A stretch of 64,000 nt of DNA from Coix lacryma-jobi var. lacryma-jobi. Taxonomy: Eukaryota; Streptophyta; Magnoliopsida; Poales; Poaceae. The DNA lies in assembly GCA_009763385.1 (NCBI GenBank), contig CM019826.1, positions 100,552,348-100,616,347 on the forward strand, written 5' to 3'. A model generated the notes under the pieces. It did no database searches, had not been told where the DNA came from, and saw only the letters and a program-made list of their open reading frames with translations. Position 1 is the stretch's first letter. Every line of letters begins with the position of its first letter. Of this stretch, positions 56,313 through 64,000 are shown piece after piece. A program made the position numbers and the translations under genes.

Positions 56313-56588
56313 ACACTGTTGCTGGAAACGCGCCATTCTAAGCAACTTGTTAAGAGACATCGAACAGACACTTCTAGCGCTATTGCTGGGAATAGATCTT
56401 CGGGTCCATTTCTATGCCAATATCCGGCGCCGTTGCCATGGATGGATTGCAAAGTCCATTCTTAGTGATGACGTTAGTAAGTGTCGACGCGCATTTCTGG
56501 CGCTGTTGCTAGGGATGGATCGTAAGGTCCATTCTTAGTAATAACGTTAAGAAATGCCAACAAGCATTTCTGGCGCCGTTGCTGGGGA
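56313..56588 (+). repeat. Series of primer-site-like sequences across the LTR end
   Basis: The true primer site TGGCGCCGTTGCTGGGGA is at 56,571-56,588. Upstream, inside the LTR, related sequences lie at 56,498-56,515 (TGGCGCTGTTGCTAGGGA), 56,425-56,442 (CGGCGCCGTTGCCATGGA), 56,375-56,391 (TAGCGCTATTGCTGGGA) and about 56,313 (AACACTGTTGCTGGAAA). The flanking words GCATTTC before and GGTCCATTCTTAG after are also repeated. The same series is in the 3' LTR, except the true site. Confidence 0.9.
56571..56588 (+). promoter_or_regulatory. Primer-binding site of the Ty3 element
   Basis: TGGCGCCGTTGCTGGGGA lies eight bases after the LTR end (56,562). It is the common grass Ty3 primer site (aspartate tRNA type), with T for C at one position. 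Confidence 0.85.
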
Positions 56589-56708
56589 AGGCTAATGTAA
56601 AAAGTTCTAGATAAACATAAACCAATATCTGATATGCAAAATGAGTCATTGTTATGCAGGTTAACTCTGCCTGTTTTCCTCTTGTTGTGGATGAAACAGG
56701 AATAGTGT

Positions 56709-58073
56709 ATGTCTGGTTTCTCTCTACCGGAAAACTTCATTAACAATCCCGAGGCACTCCTAAGGGCTAAGCGGATTCGTTCCGTTTCGTCTTCTGCTAC
56801 TCCACCGATAGAGCAACCAGCCGGTTCCGCACCAACCCCAACTGAGGTCATGGCTGAGAAGACACTCCGCGAGTTCTCCGTGCCCGCTGTCACCAACGTG
56901 GCTACCGGCCCCGCTGTGGACACAGCCGAAAAGAACTTCGAACTCCGTACAGGCCTGATCACCATGGTGTAGGCAAGCCCGTTCTGCGGTTTGCCTAGCG
57001 AGGATGCGAATGCGCATCTGCAACACTTCCTGGAGCTATGCGACACTATCATCATCAAGGACATCACCCCAGATGTCATTTGGCTCCGTCTTTTCCCTTT
57101 TTCCCTTGTGGGGAAAGTGAAAAGGTGGTTCTACCAGGACAAGGAAGCTGTCAACACATGGGCAAAATGCTCAGCTGCATTCCTCGCTAAATTCTTTCCC
57201 ATAAGCAAAACCAATGCTTTGCGGGGAAGAATTTCCAATTTCAAGCAAGATGCCACTGAATCAATCCCTAACGCGTGGGAAAGGCTTCAGGAGTATATCC
57301 TGAACTGCCCCCACCATGGCATGGAAAATTGGATGGTGCTCCAAAACTTCTACAACGGGCTCACGCCCATGTCGAAGGGGCACCTAGATGCAGCCGCTGG
57401 TGGTGCATTCTTATCACTCACCACCGCCGGGGCTAAGGCCCTGATTGAAAAGATGGTTGAACACCAAGGCTGGAGTGACGAGAGGACCCAAACACAAACA
57501 CCAGCCAAAACACAAAAAGGCATGCATACCGTGAAGGAGACGGATATGCTTGCCGCAAAAATAGACCTCCTTATAAAACACTTAGCCGAGAAAAACCAAG
57601 AAAACCAAACAAATACGGTGAACGCCATAGATTCACACATGACGTGTGAAGTCTGTGGTGATGTTGGCCACTCGGGGACCGACTGCCCTGAAACCCGTGA
57701 AGACGCCGCCTACATCAACAACGGGTTCTGCCAACAAGAAGGCACCAACCCAAACAATGGTTGGAATAACCAGTCACGACCGTCATTCCAAGGTAATTCG
57801 AACTCCAATTCGAATCAACCTTCTTTAAGAGACTTAGTTCTTGGACAGGCTAAAATTAATGAAAATTTGACTAAAAAGTTGTTGTCCAATGATAAAATTT
57901 TCGAAAATATAAATACAAAAATAGAAAACCTAACATCCTCCGTTCAAAATCAACTGAGCTTCAATAAAATGATAGAATCCCAATTAGCTCAAATCGCCGC
58001 TGCTATTCCTACCGAAAGTGCGGGACGACTCCCGGGACAACCCGAGAGTTCTCCCACTAACCATGCAGGGTGA
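56709..58073 (+). pseudogene. gag: Athila-like Ty3 gag with one in-frame stop
   Basis: Capsid and RNA-packaging protein. ATG 56,709 (MSGFSLPENFINNPEALL) opens a frame that is continuous to 58,073 except for a single TAG at 56,970-56,972. It sits where relatives have Gln, consistent with CAG to TAG. After the stop the frame continues with FCGLPSEDANAHLQHFLELC, IWLRLFPFSLVGKVKRWF and AFLAKFFPISKTNALRGRI (the retrotransposon gag core), then YNGLTPMSKGHLDAAAGG. A CCHC knuckle (CEVCGDVGHSGTDC) lies at about 57,649, and the tail is Asn/Ser-rich with a helical stretch. It is about 454 codons in all. No protease follows. Confidence 0.85.
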
Positions 58074-58764
58074 AACTGGAAAACGGAAGGAAAGTCCCAC
58101 TCAAAGGACTTAAAATAATTTGAGCCTCCACCGAAGGTAATCGGCATGTATCAAAAAAAAATGTTTATGGTAAAAAAAAATATTTCAAAATTTCAAAATA
58201 AAAATGTTTAAAAATCATTTTCTGATAGGGAATAATATTTAATCATAAAAAAAATATTTTTTCGACTTTTTTCGAAAATAATTGTTTATCAAATAAATGT
58301 TGGAAATTGCAAAAAGGATATTTCGGACAGGAGAAGTTTGAAATTTCAAACGGCTATGTCATGGACATAGCCGTGGGGAGAAGCATCCAAAAGGGGAGGC
58401 AGAGCTGGGCCCACAGGGGGGCGGTCGCCCCCTGGGTCGGCCGCCCTAGCTCCAACGGTTCTTGCCAACGGCCAGCTGGGGGAGGCTCCTATCCGTTGAG
58501 CTCAACCCAAAACCGCCTGCAGTTTGCGACTATAAGTAGCAGGGGCTCGGGTGTGACCCTCTCCATCCATTTTCACAACACTTCTCCACCCCCATCTCAC
58601 TTCTCCAAGCACCACTCCCACTCTCTTGCCATTTCCAACCAACCAACAGCAGAAAAACCTCATAAAAACACCCATCACAAGCTAGCCAAAAAGTCCCTTG
58701 GGTGCAAGGAAGATTTCCCTAGCCACCACTCACCCGAGGGTTCGCCGGTGCAAAACATCGCATC
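58074..58764 (+). promoter_or_regulatory. Internal promoter-like region between gag and the second ORF
   Basis: An A-rich stretch to about 58,310 is followed by a GC palindrome block at 58,416-58,446 (GGGGCGGTCGCCCC, CTGGGT, CGGCCGCC), nearly identical to the U3 block of this element's LTR. A TATA box (CGACTATAAGTAGCAGG) lies at 58,531-58,539, followed by a CT-rich leader of about 200 bases up to ATG 58,765. This is the layout of a second transcription unit. Transcription is inferred, not shown. Confidence 0.5.
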
Positions 58765-59172
58765 ATGAAAAAGATCGGAAGAAAGGTTTCCGATGCGTTC
58801 AAGAAAGCCACGGGGTCATCCTCAAAGCGCCAGTATGTGAGCACCTCCTCATACTACACCGATCCCCGGGGAAGCCCTCCGCGCGATGAGGGAATCCCCG
58901 GAGGTTAATGAAGTAGAGGAAGACCAAGCGCTGGAGGATTGAGTCACCAGATGAGCACCCACAGACTCCCACAGGTGACCAGGTCGACTTTTGAGAGCCT
59001 CCAAGCCCAGCTTGGGGGATTGGTGGTGCGCACAGATAGGATCCAGGAGATCCTCAAGCAGCACATTCAGACGACTGATGCACACCACCAGCAGAACATA
59101 GAGTGGCACCAGCTCGAGGAGAAAAAGCCACGCATACCAGGTTACAAAAGGTATGCCCTCTGCCAGAGGTAA
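58765..59172 (+). pseudogene. Second ORF of the Ty3 element, apparently internally deleted
   Basis: ATG 58,765 gives a 47-codon frame, MKKIGRKVSDAFKKATGSS, then serine/tyrosine-rich sequence ending at TAA 58,906-58,908. A different frame from about 58,939 to 59,172 reads STFESLQAQLGGLVVRTDRI and QEILKQHIQTTDAHHQQN, a helical, glutamine-rich end. The basic N-terminus and coiled-coil-like C-terminus look like the two ends of a longer protein whose middle is missing. I cannot name the family with certainty. The leader before the ATG suggests it was once expressed from its own promoter. Confidence 0.4.
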
Positions 59173-61108
59173 AATGGCAGTTATCTATTCAAAAAAAAGA
59201 AGCAGTACCTTGAGATGTTCTCTATCATTGCATAAGCTAGTTTAAATTTCTTACTCTCCACTTAGCAAAACCTGGTTTAAAGTTTTGTTGAATGATCCAA
59301 CATAACTTTATAAGCTCTTAAATTAAGCACGGTGCTTAGGTTAATGAGTTTACCTTAGTCAAGCCATTAGGTTTGACTATTGAACCGGAAATTGCAAAGT
59401 ATAGAGGTTGGAATTTTTCTATGGACTAACCCCTGTAGAGAAAGCTACACCTATCCATGGGGAAGTCTAGAAGAGGATAAGAGAACCATGGCTATGAAGC
59501 TAGCTTACGCTAGCTTGGGGGAGTCATCTCCCCCCCAGGACCGATTCGACACCATACAAGCTCAGTCACTTGAAGAAATCCGCCAGCCGCAAGCAATACT
59601 TCGACAATAACATGAGTAGTGGCTGGCGTACTGGGCATTGCTGGGGCACTTTTCCCCAGGTCCATAGCCAAGAGCTAGCTTGGGGGAGGACCCCCACTTC
59701 CGAGGTATGTTGCATTGCATATTTAATTCCATGCATTTTTATTTTTCCATTAGCATGTTTACTTAATGCAATTCTAATTTAAAAAAAAAATATGAATTCC
59801 ACTCTTATATGTGATGTAAGATATGTGTTTCTTCCTTGTTGAAATGATGAATAGTTGCTCTGTCTTATAATTCACCTGTGCCTAGTTTATAACTTAGTTT
59901 CTACTAAGATTTGAGTTTATTGGCAAATGGCTCACTTAAGAACTTGAAACTTGTGGGATGCATATGCTTACTCAAGTCCAAGGTTATTGCTAGTCATGAT
60001 CTGGTATAAGCAGAGAATTGCTATGACATTGTTCTAAGAAAGACTTGACATCCAGAGAATTTATTTAAAAACTTAAAATTCAAAAGTTCCTCGATGATGA
60101 TATATCCTACCAGAGCCATATGATGAAAAACTTTTCAAACCATATACTCATATGCTACTTGTATTTGTATTGAGCTTATTCAAATAGTTGTGACCTATGT
60201 GTAGACTTATTTCATGCATTCAAGATCAAGATTCACGTACACCCACCAAATAAAGCTAACTCTTGCATTAAGAGTTACGCAAGACATGCCATGCATCCAC
60301 CACAAAAGTAAATGCTCCACCGTTGATCATGATCTTTCTCTCCCAAAAATCTTGAAAAGAATTATGGGCTATCTAAAAAAATGATGAGAGAGTTAAAAAA
60401 TGGACAAGTGTCCAAATGAAAACAATGGGTACTCCGATGCCCGCCTCTCTCTAAAAAAATGAATGAGAGAGTAAAAAAAAATGGACAAGTGTCCAAATGA
60501 AAACAATGGGTACTCCGATACCCGCCTCTCTCGATGAATAAAGATAGCCCATAGTTCCCAATTTTCCAAAGGGAGAAAGACATGAGAAAAGGAGTATTTA
60601 AAAAGAAAATATTCCACACACTTGCACTTCTTGATCTAAGTGTATGACTGAAGTCTCCTAAGGTCCAATTCTTTGACTTTGCAATATCTACAATACAAGT
60701 ATGCCTACTTCCTTCTACCCACAACTCCAGATAAAGCTTTAGTTGGTAGAATGAAAAGAAAGGCAAAAGCCTTTGGTGAGGATCATACACATCTTGAGCG
60801 AATGAGTGAATCATTTGAGGAACTTGCTTTGATTTTCAAAACTCCTAAAAACTCTGGATTATAAAGTTGCTCAAGGAACAAAAGTTAAGCACCTCTGTGA
60901 AAGCCGATCTAACATGCAGTGACTAAGGATTTGAGGAGGCTAACAAGCCCCATGAGTGACAAGGTACTAGGGTGAGTAATAGACCAATTTATTCAAACCA
61001 TGGTAGACACTTTGGTATAGACCTGGCACTTGTGAATAATAATCGACATTGAAGCAACTCCTGATCAACAACCAAAACCTTAGCTTTTGCTCGGGGACGA
61101 GCAAAGGG
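59173..61108 (+). other. Non-coding remainder of the Ty3 interior
   Basis: No pol domain in any frame. It includes repeated TAGCTTGGGGGAG-like words (about 59,511, 59,678 and 61,111) and the inverted-repeat-bounded duplication at 60,363-60,552. A 63-codon frame at 60,673 has no recognised similarity. Confidence 0.6.
60363..60552. repeat. Inverted repeat enclosing two tandem hairpin-forming copies
   Basis: TATGGGCTATCT (60,363-60,374) is matched inverted by AGATAGCCCATA (60,541-60,552). Between them an approximately 80-bp unit occurs twice, each with ATGAGAGAG, the small hairpin GGACAAGTGTCC, a shared CAATGGGTACTCCGAT and CGCCTCTCTC, which can pair with the GAGAGAG start. Confidence 0.85.
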
Positions 61109-61124
61109 TAAGCTTGGGGGAGTT
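61109..61124 (+). promoter_or_regulatory. Polypurine tract of the Ty3 element
   Basis: TAAGCTTGGGGGAGTTT directly precedes the 3' LTR, as in many grass Ty3 elements. Confidence 0.75.
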
Positions 61125-63017
61125 TGTTGGCGGTTCTTATCGACATATTTATCCCGCCAACATAGTCCACATAAAAGGAGTAAAGCATGTATTTTACTCA
61201 TATATACATTTATTGCTAACCAAGTTCCACATGTAGTGCAAAGTTATGTTTTGCAGATCATAAACATGCATACAGGTGGATAACAACCAAAAAGGCGCAA
61301 TCCAACATGCCGAAATGCGCAAAATGAACAAGGACACAAAAAGCCCATATAGAAGTGCAGCAAATTTCAGCCGGGAACAAACTCAGGAGCCCAAAAGGAG
61401 CAGCCCAGGCTTTTGCCTGGGCTTGTTGGGCCCAGCCAGGGGGCGGCCGCCCCCTGGGTCGGCCGCCCCCTGGAGACGCCACGTGGCCACCGCCTTTGCA
61501 GAGGCGGTGCAATCAATGCCCCTAAGGCGGTTTCGGGTGAATTTTGCAGCAAGCCCCCTCCTAAACCGACCTAAAGCACCTATATAAGGAGGGGGAGAGG
61601 GGAGGCCAAAGTAGAACACAATCACCTCTTGAGCTACACACTTGGGCACTACCTCTTCTTAGTTTTTCCTTGTTCTTGTGCTAGAGAGAGAGCTAGGCAA
61701 AGCTATCAAGGAGGGCTTGGCTCCTTGGAGAGATATTGGGTATGAATAAGATAGATCTGATCTCCAAAGCCCTGTCTTCATTCTTTTGATACAGTTCTTC
61801 ATATGAACTAGAGTATAGTTCTTGTTCTAGTATTTTGGTATATGACTTAGATCTTAGGTCCTATATCATGTTGCTAGTATATGAACTTATGAATAGTTCT
61901 TGTGGAATTAGTATAATATACATTCTAGTGTATAGTTCTTATAATATATAGCTACCCTAGGGTTAGTAGTGTATTATATGAATTAGAGCTAAGTGTGTAT
62001 TGTATTATTCTCACATAGAACATTAGTCTAATTGCTTCATGCTTGTTATATGATTAGAAATGAGCTTATGTCAAGGGTGGCGGTTTATCATGCTCTTCTG
62101 AGTAGGCTCAGGCTTCTTACCTGTCGATCCGTAGGGTCGGGGACCCGGGGGAGTCTGAGTGGGTTCTGTGCATGCAGGCATGGTGCTTGGATGTAGAGGC
62201 CGGGTAATTGCATGGTCTTAGTCCACGGTAGTGGGGATGGCGGCAGGTGGTGACAGCCCTGTCCGTCCTTGGCATTCCCCCACGTTCGGCTAGGGTGTAG
62301 GAGTCTAAATTGTTACGAGAGGTTGCTGGCAGACCAGTACTCGCGTAATCTCCCGAACCATCTGAAGCATGAGATTAGTTCTATGTCATATGATTCCATG
62401 ATTAACTTGTTCTGTGTATGACCTGTATCCAGACCATGCCTGCTCTATTAGGTTATTCAATTATTCTTTTATTCATTTATTCTTTTTGTCTCTTTTTACT
62501 CTTTGCCCTTTTGCCATGCTCAAGATTGTGTTTCTCCACTATTCAAATCATCACTGTTTATCACCTGTTATGACAATTGATCCATTATTGCTATCATGGT
62601 ATTTGGTACTATATTTATCCTAGAACTTGATACATACAAAGCCTTCCTTGAGCGAACCAATAAATCACGATACTCGGTATATCTCCGGGTGAAATGCTAC
62701 ACGATAATTCCGTGCGCTTGCGGACCTAAACTCCAAACCTACGAACTATCGTATAGATGCATGCTTAACACTGTTGCTGGAAACGCGCCATTCTAAACAA
62801 CTTGTTAAGAGACATCGAACAGACACTTCTAGCGCTGTTGCTGGGAATAGATCTTCGGGTCCATTTCTATGCCAATATCCGGCGCCGTTGCCATGGATGG
62901 ATTGCAAAGTCCATTCTTAGTGATGACGTTAGTAAGTGTCGACGCGCATTTCTGGCGCTGTTGCCAGGGATGGATCGTAAGGTCCATTCTTAGTAATAAC
63001 GTTAAGAAATGCCAACA
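61125..63017 (+). repeat. 3' LTR of the Ty3 element
   Basis: 1,893 bp, uninterrupted, starting TGTTGGCGG and ending GCCAACA. It is followed by CTAGC, the right target-site copy. It shows where the solo LTR entered the 5' LTR. The short frames at 62,414-62,993 repeat those of the other LTR and are not genes. Confidence 0.92.
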
Positions 63018-63350
63018 CTAGCGCTATGTCTTCACTAAGCTGAACTGCTGGTAGTAAGACACGGGCTGCCTGTCCTTGGTATCCTATGGAGGCCTCTCCT
63101 GCACATCCTCTGTGTAGGGCTGCAGGTGGGCTCGGCTGACCTCTGCGAGATGCTCTGGTGTGTTGGGATAGAGATCATCCCGAGTCTGTCGCCCTTGCAT
63201 CTGTAGGCGAGCCTCATCACGAATCTGCTACCGTGCTGATACATCCCCTTGAGAACTAGAGCCACCTCGGCGAGATGGCTGCTTGCTCCTCCCCCTGAGC
63301 GGATCCATCCTTTCCTTCACCCTTCTCTCATCACCTCTTCCGCCCGACAT
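63018..63350 (-). pseudogene. N-terminal part of the env-position ORF of the minus-strand Sirevirus
   Basis: On the minus strand ATG at 63,350 opens MSGGRGDERRVKERMDPL, a basic, serine-rich start (RGRSKQPSRRGGSSSQGD). An in-frame TAG follows after about 40 codons, where CAG is the likely ancestor, and the frame continues QIRDEARLQMQGRQTRDDL to a second stop. The Ty3 element then separates it from the rest at 50,578. No signal peptide is visible. Confidence 0.5.
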
Positions 63351-64000
63351 CTAAAGCATGGAAACTGTGAATTAGAAGACTGCATAAGAGCTAGTAGGTT
63401 ATAGTGAGACAATAGACTTGGATGGATAGGGTGTTGCTTGGATCAAACCCCTGCTCATGGTCCGGCACTGCCGCGCTGAGCGCGGCACTGCCGCGCGGGC
63501 AGGCCAGGTCTGAGCCAAGGAACACCACATCCGTCACTTCTACTATCTCCCTATCATCTACCAACCCTTCTACAACCTCTAAGTACAACAACCATGGCAC
63601 ATTTTACAAATCGGGAAAACTAGGGTTAGGGATTTGAAGTTTCACCTTGAGAAGAGGAGAGGGAAGGAGACCCTTGGGAAGGGAGACCGGAGCAACAACG
63701 GAGAGGAGCACGAAGCCGCACCGCTGCAGGCCGGAATCGCCGGGAGGGAGCCCGGTGAAGAGGAGAGCCGTCGGTCGCCCTTGACCGCCCGTGAGAGGAG
63801 AAAGGGGATGAGGTTCATGGGCTGGGAGAGACCGCAGGGTAAGAGTAGAAAAGGTTTTCCCTTTGGCCCCACATGGTAACAATCCGTTCAGGCTGAACCG
63901 ACAAGTCGCGGCACTACCGCGCCTAGCGCGGCACTGCGGGGGCCCGGCAGTTCCGCGGCTGGCCCGACACTGCCGGACTGTTACCTACAGAACAGATTTA
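63351..64000 (-). other. Upstream region of the env-position ORF
   Basis: On the minus strand, leader-like sequence (AAATCCCTAACCCTAG at about 63,636-63,621) and two groups of CGGCACTGCCG palindromes (63,462-63,500 and 63,907-63,977). No reverse transcriptase end is seen within this 650 bp. The short frames at 63,604-63,882 on both strands have no recognised similarity. Confidence 0.45.

Larger units (their letters stand above)
50579..56562 (+). repeat. 5' LTR of the Ty3 element, interrupted
   Basis: It starts TATTGGCGG where the 3' LTR has TGTTGGCGG, so the terminal TG has mutated to TA. The insert at 50,822-54,913 includes the target duplication. The LTR differs from the 3' LTR by about 17-18 substitutions and one indel by eye (about 1%). 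The TATA box is at 55,126-55,133. Confidence 0.88.
50579..63017 (+). mobile_element. Ty3-type retrotransposon with gag but no pol, 5' LTR split by a solo LTR
   Basis: The LTRs are 50,579-50,821 plus 54,914-56,562 (about 1,892 bp without the insert) and 61,125-63,017 (1,893 bp), ending in GCCAACA, with the right copy starting TGTTGGCGG. The flanks are CTGGC on the left and CTAGC on the right, a duplication with one change. The primer site is TGGCGCCGTTGCTGGGGA (56,571), and the polypurine tract AAGCTTGGGGGAGTTT precedes the 3' LTR. The 4.56 kb interior contains an Athila-like gag, a TATA box with a small second ORF, and non-coding sequence. No protease, reverse transcriptase or integrase was found. 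Confidence 0.9.
47431..64000 (-). mobile_element. Minus-strand Sirevirus-type element, interrupted and running off the right edge
   Basis: The left boundary is the U5 end of a minus-strand LTR (47,431). Next to the LTR at 48,682 is a minus-strand polypurine tract (AAAAAGGGGAGAT). The interior, 48,682-50,578 and 63,018-64,000, is joined across a Ty3 insertion and carries the same CGGCACTGCCG palindromes on both sides. An ORF in the position of Sirevirus envelope-like genes spans the junction. Pol and the 5' LTR are not in the window. A CCTTC target duplication is predicted but the other copy cannot be seen. Confidence 0.75.

Overview
This window is a nested stack of transposable elements from a plant nuclear genome, most likely a panicoid grass. 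Evidence: three Sirevirus-type (SIRE/Maximus) Copia families with GC-rich palindromes in the LTR and G-rich polypurine tracts, a CACTA element built from TTTGCCGAGTG repeats, a GGCCTTGTTTAGTTC MITE, large Ty3 LTRs, and PIF/Harbinger elements with GC-rich leaders. No intact host gene, tRNA, rRNA or CRISPR array was recognised. The only recognisable host sequence is the 5' part of a NEN-type DEDDh exonuclease gene (6,789-7,198) that stops where a PIF element begins.

Layout. 1-994: part of a minus-strand LTR. 995-2,275: AT-rich sequence. 2,276-6,195: PIF/Harbinger element 1 (transposase plus MYB/SANT gene). 6,789-7,203: NEN fragment. 7,204-23,539: PIF/Harbinger element 2, split in its transposase by an 11.7 kb Sirevirus (8,908-20,582; LTRs of about 2.0 kb; TSD GAAGA). 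23,709-25,106: non-autonomous CACTA element (TSD ATC). 26,171 to about 35,290: a Sirevirus-type LTR split by a 6.4 kb minus-strand gag-only retrotransposon (26,687-33,073; TSD ATAGG). About 37,600-44,513: a long-TIR Mutator-like element with a broken FAR1-type transposase, GC-rich islands and a MITE. 44,514-47,430: a decayed Copia element cut by the 3' LTR of a minus-strand Sirevirus (47,431-48,681). The interior of that Sirevirus, with an env-position ORF, is split by a 12.4 kb Ty3 element (50,579-63,017; TSD CTRGC), whose 5' LTR holds a 4.1 kb solo LTR (50,822-54,908; TSD ATTTC). 63,018-64,000 returns to the minus-strand Sirevirus.

Order of events. The 8.9 kb Sirevirus is youngest by LTR divergence (about 4-5 substitutions in 2 kb, counted by eye), and its differences are mostly single-base indels. 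The LTRs of the Ty3 element at 50.6 kb differ by about 1%. The solo LTR is younger than that Ty3 element, and the decayed Copia element is older than all of its interruptions.

What stands out is structural rather than a new enzyme system. There are several families of short inverted repeats whose stems change in compensating ways: seven hairpins in the Sirevirus U3, four in its 3' spacer, and the motifs CGGTAGTACCG and CGGCAGTGCCG in two other LTR families. Primer-binding-site-like sequences are tandemly repeated inside the end of the Ty3 LTR. A U3-like module recurs upstream of an internal TATA box. A roughly 50 bp AAAGTTGTAGATCT module is shared by a CACTA element and an unrelated LTR. All boundaries and counts were read by eye without alignment tools.
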